Origin: Streptomyces sp. R33
Lineage (GTDB): Bacteria > Actinomycetota > Actinomycetes > Streptomycetales > Streptomycetaceae
Length of the DNA stretch: 64,000 nucleotides
Assembly (NCBI RefSeq): GCF_041200175.1
Contig: NZ_CP165727.1
Location: 2,666,001 to 2,730,000, forward strand
Direction of reading: 5' to 3'
A program made the translations under genes and the position numbers. Numbering within the stretch: the stretch's first letter is position 1; each line of letters opens with the position of its first letter. Under the pieces are notes generated by a model. The model was not told where the DNA came from, did no database searches, and saw only the letters and a program-made list of their open reading frames with translations. This document shows, in pieces, positions 29,228 to 38,197 of the stretch.

Positions 29228-29380
29228 GTCCGGACCTCCGCTTAATTCCGACTGCCGACGCCATTGCCGCGACCGTGCTGGGATCGTACTGGGACTCTAT
29301 TGCAACACGCGATGTTTTCCGAGCGCGGACCGAAATCGCGAATATTTACAGCCACGATGCGGCCACTTGCGGCCACAACG

Positions 29381-29413
29381 CGAAGGCCCCGGCTCGGGGA
29401 GCCGGGGCCTTCG
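29381..29413 (-). terminator. Strong terminator hairpin after the M23 peptidase gene
   Basis: Perfect 15-bp arms CGAAGGCCCCGGCTC / GAGCCGGGGCCTTCG with a 3-base loop, 15 bases beyond the peptidase stop. Confidence 0.9.
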
Positions 29414-29428
29414 GTGAAGTGCTGCGGG

Positions 29429-30223
29429 TCAGACGTCGACGCCGTGGTTGCGCAGGTACGCGACCGGGTCGATGTCCGAGCCGTACTGGGAGCCGGTACG
29501 GGCCTCGAAGTGCAGGTGCGGGCCGCTGGAGTTGCCGGTGGAGCCCGACAGGCCGATCTGCTGGCCCGGGGTGACCTGCTCGCCGACGGAGACGCTCAGC
29601 GAGGACATGTGGCCGTACTGGGTGTAGGTGCCGTCGGCGTGCTTGATCACGACGTTGTTGCCGTACGCGCCGCCCCAGCCTGCCTCGACCACGGTGCCGA
29701 CGCCGACCGCGTGCACCGAGGTGCCGGAGGCCGCGTGGAAGTCGATGCCGGTGTGGCTGCCGGAGGACCACATGCCGCCGCCCGCGTGCCACTGGGTGCT
29801 GATGTAGGAGCCGTCGACGGGGGCGACGAAGGTGTTGAGGCGCTTGCGCTCCTCCTCGCGGGCGGCGCGCTCGGCGGCCTCGCGCTCGGCCTTCGCCTTC
29901 TCCTCGGCCTTCTGCTTGGCCTCGGCGGCGCGCGCCTTCGCGTCGGCCTCCGCCTTCGCCTTGGCGGCAGCGGCCTCGGCCGCGTGCTCCTGGGCCTCGG
30001 CCTGGGCCTCGATCTGGACCGGGAGGTCCTCGGCCGTCACGACGGCGTTCAGGCCGGTGTCCTCCATGGAGGGGGCCTTGTCCGACGCGGCGAACGCCGG
30101 GCCTGCGAGGGAGCCGACGACACCGGTGGTGGCGAGGGCGGCTATGCCGGCGTAACCGGCGGTCTTGCGGCTCAGACGACTGGAACCACGGTGCTTACCG
30201 GCGGCACGACTGCCAAACGCCAT
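29429..30223 (-). CDS. Secreted M23-family (LytM-type) peptidoglycan endopeptidase
   Basis: A 264-residue exported cell-wall hydrolase. A basic N-terminus and a hydrophobic segment end in GPAFAA, a signal-peptidase-like site near residue 45. An Ala/Lys/Glu-rich coiled coil (about 70-130) follows. The C-terminal M23 domain carries HTGIDF and HLHF, which supply the zinc ligands and catalytic His, so it should be active. It should cut peptide cross-bridges during growth or spore germination. A ydaO-type riboswitch occupies the leader, so expression probably falls when c-di-AMP is high. The ATG at 30223 follows the GGAAAGGA sequence at the end of the riboswitch. Confidence 0.93.
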   Translation of the reverse strand: MAFGSRAAGKHRGSSRLSRKTAGYAGIAALATTGVVGSLAGPAFAASDKAPSMEDTGLNAVVTAEDLPVQIEAQAEAQEHAAEAAAAKAKAEADAKARAAEAKQKAEEKAKAEREAAERAAREEERKRLNTFVAPVDGSYISTQWHAGGGMWSSGSHTGIDFHAASGTSVHAVGVGTVVEAGWGGAYGNNVVIKHADGTYTQYGHMSSLSVSVGEQVTPGQQIGLSGSTGNSSGPHLHFEARTGSQYGSDIDPVAYLRNHGVDV

Positions 30224-30239
30224 GAAGGGGCTGATCCTT

Positions 30240-30390
30240 TCCTTCCTTCTCGCCTACCGGGTTAGCTGACGGGTTCGGAGCAGGAAGGTCTCCTACGGGC
30301 CCCCTCTGGCGAGGCGGTCCGATTCACCCCAGGGACGCATGTGGGTCCCCGGCTCCCCAGGCTCGCGCCTGACGGGGACTCGGCGATCGC
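30240..30390 (-). ncRNA. ydaO-yuaA (c-di-AMP) riboswitch upstream of the M23 peptidase gene
   Basis: Read on the minus strand, the leader contains the conserved ydaO blocks in order: GGGGAGCCGGGGACCCA, then GGGGTGAA, then GAACCCGTCAGCTAACCCGG and GTAGGCGA, ending in AAGGAAGGAAAGGA just before the start codon. This RNA class binds c-di-AMP and in actinomycetes sits before cell-wall hydrolase genes, where ligand binding turns expression off. Ends are approximate. Confidence 0.92.
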
Positions 30391-30534
30391 TGCCCGGTGC
30401 CGCGGGTGCGGCGCGTACAACTGACGGACAGCACGGCCGACGCTAGGCGGATCATCAGTCAATCGCCAAACAGACACGCCTTTTTGTTGCGTACGCCACA
30501 CCGCATACAAGCAACCTCTCCACTAAACAGACAT

Positions 30535-30569
30535 AAGGGGCCCCGGTGGACAAGCCACCGGAGCCCCTT
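30535..30569 (-). terminator. Terminator hairpin after the M16 peptidase pair
   Basis: Arms AAGGGGCCCCGGTGG / CCACCGGAGCCCCTT pair with one mismatch around a 5-base loop, directly after the stop at 30580. Confidence 0.88.
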
Positions 30570-30579
30570 GGGATGTCCG

Positions 30580-31971
30580 TCAGTTGCCGACGACGGTGAC
30601 CTCACCGATCCCGAGCGCCCGCACCGGCGCCTCGATCTGCGAGGCATCGCCTACCAGGACCGTGACCAGGCGGTCCAGCGGGAAGGCGGCCAGAACGGCC
30701 GAAGTCGCCTCCACCGTGCCCGTTTGGGCCAGCTGTGCGTACAACCGGGCCTGGTAGTCGTCCGGGAGCTCCTGCTCGACCTGGTCGGCGAGCGTGCCGG
30801 CGACGGCCGCGGCCGTCTCGAACTTCAGCGGGGCCACACCCACCAAGTTCTGTACCGCCACGTCCCGTTCGGCGTCGGTCAGACCCCCCTCCGCGAGGGT
30901 GCGGAGCACCTTCCAGAGGTCGTCGAGCGCCGGGCCCGTATTGGGGGTGTCCACGGAGCCGCTGATGGCGAGCATCGAGGCGCCCTTGCCGTCCGCGGTG
31001 GAGCGCAGCACCTGGCCGAAGGCGCGCACGCCGTACGTGTAGCCCTTCTCCTCGCGCAGCACCTTGTCCAGGCGCGAGGTGAGGGTGCCGCCCAGGCAGT
31101 ACGTGCCGAGCACCTGCGCCGCCCAGACCCGGTCGTGCCGGTCCGGCCCGATCCGGCCGATGAGCAGCTGCGTCTGGACCGCGCCGGGCCGGTCCACGAT
31201 GACCACACGGCCGGTGTCGTCGGCGGTCACCGGCGGCACCGGGAGCGCCTCGGCGGAGTTGCCGGTCCAGCTGCCCAGGGTGTCCGCCAGTACGGCGTCC
31301 AGGTCGATGCCGGTCAGGTCGCCGACGACCACCGCGGTGGCGGTGGCGGGGCGTACGTGGGCCTCGAAGAAGGCGCGTACGGCCGCGGAGTCGATCCGGG
31401 CGACCGTCTCCTCGGTGCCCTGGCGCGGGCGGGACATCCGCAGGGTGGCCGGGAAGAGCTGCTTGGAGAGCTCCTTGGCGGCGCGGCGCTGCGGGTTGGC
31501 CAGCTCGTGCGGGATCTCGTCGAGCCGGTTGCGCACCAGGCGGTCGACCTCGCCGTCGGCGAAGGCGGGCGCGCGCAGCGCCTCGGCGAGAAGGCCCATC
31601 GCCTTGGCCAGCCGGGAGGCCGGAACCTCCAGGGAGACCCGCACGCCCGGGTGGTCGGCGTGCGCGTCGAGCGTGGCGCCGCAGCGCTCCAGCTCGGCCG
31701 CGAACTCCTCGGCGGAGTGCTTGTCGGTGCCCTCGGACAGCGCGCGGGCCATGATCGTCGCCACGCCGTCCAGGCCCTGGGGCTCGGCGTCCAGCGGGGC
31801 GGCGAGGTTGACCTCGACGGCGACGACCTGCTGGCCCGGCCGGTGGCAGCGCAGCACGGTCAGCCCGTTGGGCAGCGCGCCCCGCTCGGGAGCCGGGAAG
31901 GCCCACGGCCGGGCCTGGCCGGCCTGCGGCTGCGGGTGGAAGGTCATCGTGACGGCTGCGGTGTCGCTCAC
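30580..31971 (-). CDS. M16-family peptidase-like protein, non-catalytic partner
   Basis: A 463-residue protein with two M16 halves (about 30-230 and 240-450). The inverted zinc motif HxxEH of the family is absent: the equivalent stretch reads MARALSEGTDKHS. An Arg/Tyr-type pair is present in the second half (EEKGYTYGVRAFGQ), which in heterodimeric M16 enzymes contributes to the active site of the partner subunit. With the upstream HxxEH protein it should form a two-chain metallopeptidase like the mitochondrial processing peptidase alpha/beta pair. The GTG at 31971 overlaps the upstream stop (GTGA), so the subunits are coupled. Substrates are unknown. Confidence 0.88.
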   Translation of the reverse strand: MSDTAAVTMTFHPQPQAGQARPWAFPAPERGALPNGLTVLRCHRPGQQVVAVEVNLAAPLDAEPQGLDGVATIMARALSEGTDKHSAEEFAAELERCGATLDAHADHPGVRVSLEVPASRLAKAMGLLAEALRAPAFADGEVDRLVRNRLDEIPHELANPQRRAAKELSKQLFPATLRMSRPRQGTEETVARIDSAAVRAFFEAHVRPATATAVVVGDLTGIDLDAVLADTLGSWTGNSAEALPVPPVTADDTGRVVIVDRPGAVQTQLLIGRIGPDRHDRVWAAQVLGTYCLGGTLTSRLDKVLREEKGYTYGVRAFGQVLRSTADGKGASMLAISGSVDTPNTGPALDDLWKVLRTLAEGGLTDAERDVAVQNLVGVAPLKFETAAAVAGTLADQVEQELPDDYQARLYAQLAQTGTVEATSAVLAAFPLDRLVTVLVGDASQIEAPVRALGIGEVTVVGN

Positions 31972-33323
31972 TGCTCCGCCCCCTCGTTCTCGTCGTTCTC
32001 GTCGGCCCCGTCGGCCTCTGCCGGGAGCGGCTCGTACACCAGCACCGCGCGGTTGTCGGGGCGCAGTCGGGCAGCGGCCACGGCCTGCACCTCCTCGGCG
32101 GTGATGTCGAGGACCCGCTGGACGGCGCTGAGCGCCAGCTGCGGGTCGCCGAACAGCACGGCGAAGCGGCAGAGTTCGTCGGCGCGGCCGGCCACCGTGC
32201 TCAGCCGGTCCAGCCACTCGCGCTCCAGCTGCGCCTGGGCGCGCTCCATCTCCTCGGCCGTCGGGCCCTCGGCGGCGAACCGCGCGAGCTCCTCGTCGAC
32301 GGCCGCCTCGATGTCGGGCACCTCGACCCCGCTGGAGGTCTTCACGTCCAGCCAGCCCAGCGAAGGCGCACCGGCGAGCCGCAGCATGCCGAAGCCGGCC
32401 GCGACGGCCGTCTGGTCGCGGCGTACGAGGCGGTTGTGCAGCCGGGAGGACTCACCGCCGCCCAGGACGGTCAGCGCCACGTCGGCGGCGTCGCACTCGC
32501 GGGTGCCGTCGTGCGGGAGCCGGTAGGCGGCCATCAGCGCGCGGGCCGGGACCTCCTCGACGATCTCCTCGCGCAGCTGCCGGCCCATGACCTCGGGCAG
32601 CGTGCCGTCGCGCGGCGGCTGCTTGCCGTCGTGCCCGGGGATGGTCCCGAAGTACTTCTCGATCCAGGCGAGCGTCTGCACGGGGTCGATGTCGCCCACG
32701 ACCGACAGCACCGCGTTGTTGGGCGCGTAGTACGTGCTGAAGAAGGCGCGCGCGTCCTCCAGGGAGGCCGCGTCCAGGTCGGCCATGGAGCCGATCGGGG
32801 TGTGGTGGTACGGGTGGCCCTCGGGGTACGCCAGGGCGGTCAGCTTCTCGAAGGCCGTGCCGTACGGGACGTTGTCGTACCGCTGGCGGCGCTCGTTCTT
32901 GACGACGTCGCGCTGGTTCTCCATGGACTCGTCGTCCAGGGCGGCCAGCAGCGAGCCCATCCGGTCCGCCTCGAGCCAGAGCGCGAGCTCCAGCTGGTGG
33001 GCCGGCATGGTCTCGAAGTAGTTGGTGCGCTCGAAGCTGGTCGTGCCGTTGAGCGAACCGCCTGCGCCCTGGACGAGCTCGAAGTGGCCGTTGCCGGGTA
33101 CGCTCGCCGAGCCCTGGAACATCAGGTGCTCGAAGAGGTGAGCCAGACCGGTTCGCCCCTTGACTTCATGGCGCGAGCCGACGTCGTACCAGAGGCAGAC
33201 CGCGGCGACCGGGGTCAGGTGATCCTCGGAGAGCACCACGCGCAGGCCGTTGGCCAGCCGGTGCTCGGTCGCTGTCAGGCCGCCGGAGCCGGCCTGGGCT
33301 GTGGCCGTGTGACCCATGGGCAT
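31968..33323 (-). CDS. M16-family zinc metallopeptidase, catalytic subunit
   Basis: A 451-residue insulinase/pitrilysin-type peptidase. The zinc motif HLFEH is at about residues 62-66 (GRTGLAHLFEHLMFQGS), and the distal Glu lies in the usual helix (ESMENQRDVVKNERRQR). The second M16 half covers about 200-420, and the C-terminus is acidic. There is no signal peptide, so it should act in the cytosol on peptides or misfolded fragments. The start at 33323 has GAAGGGA five bases upstream. Its stop overlaps the start of the second subunit by four bases. It is divergent from the topoisomerase gene across 229 bp. Confidence 0.92.
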   Translation of the reverse strand: MPMGHTATAQAGSGGLTATEHRLANGLRVVLSEDHLTPVAAVCLWYDVGSRHEVKGRTGLAHLFEHLMFQGSASVPGNGHFELVQGAGGSLNGTTSFERTNYFETMPAHQLELALWLEADRMGSLLAALDDESMENQRDVVKNERRQRYDNVPYGTAFEKLTALAYPEGHPYHHTPIGSMADLDAASLEDARAFFSTYYAPNNAVLSVVGDIDPVQTLAWIEKYFGTIPGHDGKQPPRDGTLPEVMGRQLREEIVEEVPARALMAAYRLPHDGTRECDAADVALTVLGGGESSRLHNRLVRRDQTAVAAGFGMLRLAGAPSLGWLDVKTSSGVEVPDIEAAVDEELARFAAEGPTAEEMERAQAQLEREWLDRLSTVAGRADELCRFAVLFGDPQLALSAVQRVLDITAEEVQAVAAARLRPDNRAVLVYEPLPAEADGADENDENEGAEQ

Positions 33324-33552
33324 GTGGTCCCTTCGATCGCGATGCAGAGATTTCCGTCAGACCTGCCACTGTATGCAAGCGCGTCGGGGACCGGAGAAGT
33401 TCCCGGCTCAGACCTGGGTCGGAGTCGGCGTTGTCGGTGCCTCGGGCCACAATGGTCCGCGACGACCCCTGTCAGCCCCTGTCACACCACCCGCCAGACC
33501 ACCCGCAAGACCCCCAGCACACCTTCTTTCTTGGTTAAGGAGCCGCGCAGCG

Positions 33553-36009
33553 ATGGCCCGCCGCAGCACGAAGACCCCGCCGCCGGAGGATTTCGAGGAG
33601 AAGATCCTCGACATCGACGTCGTCGACGAAATGCAGGGCTCCTTCCTCGAGTACGCGTACTCGGTGATCTACTCCCGCGCCCTGCCCGACGCCCGCGACG
33701 GCATGAAGCCGGTGCACCGGCGCATCGTCTACCAGATGAACGAGATGGGCCTGCGCCCCGACCGCGGGTACGTGAAGTGCGCCCGCGTCGTCGGCGAGGT
33801 GATGGGCAAGCTGCACCCGCACGGTGACGCCTCCATCTACGACGCGCTCGTGCGCATGGCCCAGCCCTTCTCCATGCGGCTGCCGCTGGTCGACGGCCAC
33901 GGCAACTTCGGCTCGCTCGGCAACGACGACCCGCCGGCCGCGATGCGTTACACCGAGTGCAAGATGGCGGACGCCACGTCACTGATGACGGAGTCGATCG
34001 ACGAGGACACCGTCGACTTCACCGCCAACTACGACGGCCAGGAGAAGGAACCCGTCGCGCTGCCCGCGGCGTACCCGAACCTGCTGGTGAACGGCGCCTC
34101 CGGGATCGCGGTCGGCATGGCCACCAACATGCCCCCGCACAACCTGGGCGAGGTCATCGCGGCCGCCCGTCACCTGATCCGCTACCCGCAGGCGGACCTG
34201 GAGGCGCTGATGCGCTTCGTGCCGGGTCCGGACCTGCCCACGGGCGGCCGGATCGTGGGCCTCTCCGGGATCAAGGACGCCTACGAGAACGGTCGCGGCA
34301 CGTTCAAGATCCGCGCGACGGTGGCCGTGGAGAACGTGACCGCCCGCCGCAAGGGCCTGGTCGTCACCGAACTGCCCTTCACGGTCGGCCCCGAGAAGGT
34401 CATCGCGAAGATCAAGGACCTGGTCGGCTCCAAGAAGCTCCAGGGCATCGCGGACGTCAAGGACCTCACGGACCGCTCGCACGGCCTGCGCCTGGTCATC
34501 GAGATCAAGAACGGCTTCCACCCGGAGGCCGTGCTCGAGCAGCTGTACAAGCTGACGCCGATGGAGGAGTCCTTCGGCATCAACAACGTCGCACTCGTCG
34601 ACGGCCAGCCGCTGACGCTCGGACTCAAGGAGCTCCTCGAGGTCTACCTCGACCACCGCTTCGAGGTCGTGCGGCGGCGCAGCGAGTTCCGCCGCGGCAA
34701 GCGGCGCGACCGGCTGCACCTGGTCGAGGGCCTGCTGGTGGCCCTGATCGACATCGACGAGGTCATCCGGATCATCCGGGACAGCGACAACTCGGCGCAG
34801 GCCAAGGAGCGGCTCATCGAGCGCTTCTCGCTCAGCGAGATCCAGACCCAGTACATCCTGGACACCCCGCTGCGCCGGCTCACCCGCTTCGACCGGATCG
34901 AGCTGGAGTCCGAGCGCGACCGCCTCACCGGCGAGATCGACGAGCTGACCGGGATCCTCGAGTCCGACACGGAGCTGCGCAAGCTGGTCTCCACCGAACT
35001 GGCGGCGGTCGCGAAGAAGTTCGGCACCGAGCGGCGTACGGTCCTGCTGGAGTCGGCGGGTACGCAGGTCGGGGCGGTTCCGCTGGAGGTCGCGGACGAC
35101 CCGTGCCGGGTGCTGCTGTCCTCGACGGGCCTGCTGGCGCGCACCGTGACCGGCGAAGCGCTGCCGGAGGAGGAGGGCGGCGCCCGCACCAAGCACGACC
35201 TGATCGTCTCGCAGGTCGCCGCCACGGCCCGGGCCGACGTCGGCGTGGTCACCTCGTACGGGCGGCTGCTGCGGCTGTCGGTGATCGACCTGCCCCAGCT
35301 GCCGGACACCCACACCGCGCCCAACCTGGCGGGCGGCGCCCCGGTCACGGAGTTCCTCTCCGGGCTGGAGGCCGACGAGAAGGTGATCTGCCTGACCTCG
35401 CTGGACGAGTCCTCGCAGGGCCTGGCCCTGGGCACCGAGCAGGGCGTGGTCAAGCGGGTCGTGCCGGACTACCCGGCGAACAAGGACGAGCTGGAGGTCA
35501 TCACCCTCAAGGAGGGCGACCGGATCGTCGGCGCGGTCGAACTGCGTACGGGCGAGGAGGACCTGGTCTTCCTCACCGACGACGCCCAGCTGCTGCGCTA
35601 CCCGGCGGGCCAGGTGCGCCCGCAGGGCCGCCCGGCGGGCGGTATGGCGGGCATCAAGCTCGCCGAGAACGCCAAGGTGATCCACTTCTCGGCGGTGGAC
35701 CCCGCGCGGGACGCCTTGGTGTTCACCGTGGCGGGCTCGCACGGGACGCTGGACGACTCGATGCTGTCCGGGAAGCTGACCCCCTTCGACCAGTACCCGC
35801 GCAAGGGCCGGGCCACCGGCGGCGTGCGCTGCCAGCGGTTCTTGAAGGGCGAGGACCTGCTGGTCCTGGCCTGGGCCGGCAACGCCCCGGTCCGCGCGGC
35901 CGCGGCGAACGGCACCCCGGCGGAACTGCCGCCCGTGGACCCGCGCCGCGACGGCTCGGGGGCCGCACTGCCCGCGGCCGTCGCCGCTCTGGCGGGGGGC
36001 GCGCTGTAG
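33553..36009 (+). CDS. parC: DNA topoisomerase IV subunit A
   Basis: The breakage-reunion subunit of type IIA topoisomerase; with ParE it decatenates sister chromosomes. The 818-residue protein has the winged-helix/tower core with [32 protein letters not shown] and the catalytic tyrosine in [10 protein letters not shown] (about residue 137). A coiled-coil arm covers about 360-480 and a C-terminal beta-pinwheel runs from about 500. The GyrA box QRRGGKG is absent from the pinwheel, which favours ParC over GyrA. A matching ParE gene lies 10.5 kb away, as in S. coelicolor. The ATG at 33553 follows AAGGAG by eleven bases; longer in-frame extensions lack a site. A perfect 15-bp hairpin follows. Confidence 0.93.
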   Translation: MARRSTKTPPPEDFEEKILDIDVVDEMQGSFLEYAYSVIYSRALPDARDGMKPVHRRIVYQMNEMGLRPDRGYVKCARVVGEVMGKLHPHGDASIYDALVRMAQPFSMRLPLVDGHGNFGSLGNDDPPAAMRYTECKMADATSLMTESIDEDTVDFTANYDGQEKEPVALPAAYPNLLVNGASGIAVGMATNMPPHNLGEVIAAARHLIRYPQADLEALMRFVPGPDLPTGGRIVGLSGIKDAYENGRGTFKIRATVAVENVTARRKGLVVTELPFTVGPEKVIAKIKDLVGSKKLQGIADVKDLTDRSHGLRLVIEIKNGFHPEAVLEQLYKLTPMEESFGINNVALVDGQPLTLGLKELLEVYLDHRFEVVRRRSEFRRGKRRDRLHLVEGLLVALIDIDEVIRIIRDSDNSAQAKERLIERFSLSEIQTQYILDTPLRRLTRFDRIELESERDRLTGEIDELTGILESDTELRKLVSTELAAVAKKFGTERRTVLLESAGTQVGAVPLEVADDPCRVLLSSTGLLARTVTGEALPEEEGGARTKHDLIVSQVAATARADVGVVTSYGRLLRLSVIDLPQLPDTHTAPNLAGGAPVTEFLSGLEADEKVICLTSLDESSQGLALGTEQGVVKRVVPDYPANKDELEVITLKEGDRIVGAVELRTGEEDLVFLTDDAQLLRYPAGQVRPQGRPAGGMAGIKLAENAKVIHFSAVDPARDALVFTVAGSHGTLDDSMLSGKLTPFDQYPRKGRATGGVRCQRFLKGEDLLVLAWAGNAPVRAAAANGTPAELPPVDPRRDGSGAALPAAVAALAGGAL

Positions 36010-36018
36010 GACGTACGG

Positions 36019-36064
36019 CGGCATTCGGGTGGTGCGACCGGGGGGACGTACCACCCGAATGCCG
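36019..36064 (+). terminator. Terminator hairpin after parC
   Basis: Perfect 15-bp arms CGGCATTCGGGTGGT / ACCACCCGAATGCCG around a 16-base loop, ten bases after the parC stop and followed by GTGTTTTCCC. It isolates the Mrr-TerD gene, which needs its own promoter or readthrough. Confidence 0.9.
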
Positions 36065-36109
36065 ACTAGTGTTTTCCCTCCGGGTGTTGGTGGGGGGAGT
36101 ACGCAGCTG

Positions 36110-38197
36110 ATGAGTCGTCGGGCGGGCGGATTGATCGGGGACTGGGCCGAGGCCCAGCGCCGGCAGCAGCAGACACAGCTGATCCAGCAGCGGGAGGCCG
36201 AACGCCGGCAGCAGTCCTACGAACGGGACCGGCAGCGGGTCCGTGAACGCGACGCGAACCGGAGCCACCGGCAGTACCGCGAGGCCGAGGCCCTGCGACG
36301 CACCGCGCAGCTGGAATCCGAGGTCGACGCCCTCAAGGGCCTGTTGGTCGCAGGCTGCCGCGCACCGGCGTTCCGGATCTCCGACCTGGCCCGGTCCGAG
36401 CAGCTGGAACCCTTCAACCCCGGGGCGCTGGCGCAGCCGGTACCGATGCCCCGCATCGACCAGTTCCAGCAGCAGAGCAGCGGCTGGACGCTCGGCTCGA
36501 GCCACCGGGCCCAGGCGGAGCGGGAGGCTCACGCCCGGTACACCCAGGCCTGGCAGGCCGCGAACGCCGCGGAGGCGCAGCGGCAGCAGCAACTGGCGGC
36601 GTACCGGCAGCAGTACGACCGGTGGGCGGCGGATCAGCTCGCCGGGGTACGGGCGCACAACAGCGGGCTCATCGAGCTGGCCGCCGCCTTGCGCGCGGGC
36701 GACGCGGAGGCGGCGGTGGAGTACTTCTCCGCGGCCCTGTACGCCTCGACTGCCTGGCCCGAGGCGCTGCCGCGGCAGGTGGCGGCCGCGTACGACCCTG
36801 CCGCGCGCCAGTTGGTACTGGACTGGGAGCTTCCCGGGTACGAGGTGGTACCGGAGGCCAGGTCGGTCCAGTACCTGCCGAGCACGGACCAGGACAGGGT
36901 GAAGCCCCGCCCGGTCACGGAACGACGGGCGCTGTACCGGGACCTGCTGGCGCAGTGCATGTTGCTGGTGGTGCGCGAGCTGTACGCAGCGGACGAGTTC
37001 GGCGTACTGGACTCGGTCGTGGTCAACGGCTTCGTCGACTGCCACGATCCGGCGACGGGGCAGGAGGCACGGTTCGTGCTCTCCACCGTGCCGGCGGCAC
37101 GCAGCGCTTTTGCGGGGCTGCGGCTGGAGCAGGTCAGCGCGGTGGACTGTCTGGTGTCGGGGTTGGGCGGGCTGCTGTCGACGCGCCCCGACCAGCTGAC
37201 GGCGGTCCGCCCGGGGCGCCGGCCCGACGAGGTCGGCGGGGGTGTCGTCAGCCACGGCGGCCAATCCGGCCATGGGGATGACGAGCCGGACCTGTTCGCG
37301 ATGGACCCGATCGCCTTCGAGAACCTGGTGGCGGAGCTCTTCCGGGCGATGGGCATGGAGGCGGTGACCACGCAGCGGTCGGGCGACGGCGGGGTGGACG
37401 TGGAGGCGCTGGACCCGGCGCCGATCCGGGGCGGGCGGATCGTGGTCCAGGTCAAGCGCTACCGGAACACGGTGCCGCCGACGGCCGTGCGTGATCTGTA
37501 CGGCACGGTCCAGGACAAGGGGGCGAACAAGGGGGTGCTCGTCACCACCGCGTCCTTCGGGCCCGGGTCGTACACCTTTGCCAACGGCAAGCCGCTGGAG
37601 TTGGTTCCCGGGCCGGACCTGGTCGAGCTGCTCCACCAGTACGGCCTGCGCGGGCGGCTGGGCGGCGGTCCGGCGCAGCGCGCGCCCGAGCCGGAGCCCG
37701 CGGCCCCTTCGGCGGACCACAACGTGCTCGGCATGTCCTGGTCGGGCGCGGTCGCCCTGGACGTGTGCGCCCTCGTCTGCGCGGGCAACCGGGTGCTGAG
37801 CGAAGACCACTTCGTGTTCTTCAACAACCCGCGGACTCCGGACGGTTCGGTACGGGCCCGCGCCCACTCGGCTCCCGACAAGGCCGCGCTGGAGGTCTCC
37901 TTCGACGCCCTGCCCGAGCCCGCCGACCGCCTGGTCCTCGTGGCCGCGATCGACCCGGAGGTCGATCCGCGTGCCGACCTCGCCGGGTTCACCGACGCCC
38001 ACATCCGCCTGCTGTCCGCCGGCGGCGAGGAACTCGGCCGGCTGGACGTCTCCGACGGGCGCGCCGGCGAAACCGCTCTGGTCCTCGGCTCGTTCCGGCG
38101 CCGCTCCAACGGCGACTGGGACTTCGTCATCGGCGGCAAGGGCTACCGCGGCGGCCTCGAGGACCTCCTGCGCGAATACGGCGTCGAGGTCGCCTGA
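36110..38197 (+). CDS. Mrr-type restriction endonuclease fused to a C-terminal TerD domain
   Basis: A 695-residue multi-domain protein. Residues 1-75 are a Gln/Arg-rich coiled coil and a second Gln-rich helix covers about 135-185. A middle domain of unknown type (about 190-390) follows. The Mrr-like PD-(D/E)xK nuclease domain covers about 400-510, with FENLVAELFRAMG, the metal-binding Asp in GGVDVEA (about 430) and QVKRY (Gln447, Lys449), all intact. The last 160 residues (about 535-690) match the TerD fold of tellurite/stress proteins (VLGMSWSGAVALDVCAL, FFNNPRTPDGSV, FRRRSNGDWDFVIGG). Mrr nucleases cut modified DNA, and TerD domains are calcium-binding stress modules, so a DNA-damage or defence role is plausible but unproven. 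GGGAG lies eleven bases before the ATG. It stops directly against the convergent CobW gene. Confidence 0.88.
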   Translation: MSRRAGGLIGDWAEAQRRQQQTQLIQQREAERRQQSYERDRQRVRERDANRSHRQYREAEALRRTAQLESEVDALKGLLVAGCRAPAFRISDLARSEQLEPFNPGALAQPVPMPRIDQFQQQSSGWTLGSSHRAQAEREAHARYTQAWQAANAAEAQRQQQLAAYRQQYDRWAADQLAGVRAHNSGLIELAAALRAGDAEAAVEYFSAALYASTAWPEALPRQVAAAYDPAARQLVLDWELPGYEVVPEARSVQYLPSTDQDRVKPRPVTERRALYRDLLAQCMLLVVRELYAADEFGVLDSVVVNGFVDCHDPATGQEARFVLSTVPAARSAFAGLRLEQVSAVDCLVSGLGGLLSTRPDQLTAVRPGRRPDEVGGGVVSHGGQSGHGDDEPDLFAMDPIAFENLVAELFRAMGMEAVTTQRSGDGGVDVEALDPAPIRGGRIVVQVKRYRNTVPPTAVRDLYGTVQDKGANKGVLVTTASFGPGSYTFANGKPLELVPGPDLVELLHQYGLRGRLGGGPAQRAPEPEPAAPSADHNVLGMSWSGAVALDVCALVCAGNRVLSEDHFVFFNNPRTPDGSVRARAHSAPDKAALEVSFDALPEPADRLVLVAAIDPEVDPRADLAGFTDAHIRLLSAGGEELGRLDVSDGRAGETALVLGSFRRRSNGDWDFVIGGKGYRGGLEDLLREYGVEVA

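Noticed and set aside
36019..36064. Operator or insertion-sequence terminal repeat at the 15-bp inverted repeat after parC
   Set aside because: Position right after a stop, the short loop and the following T-rich stretch fit a terminator. No target duplication or transposase is present.
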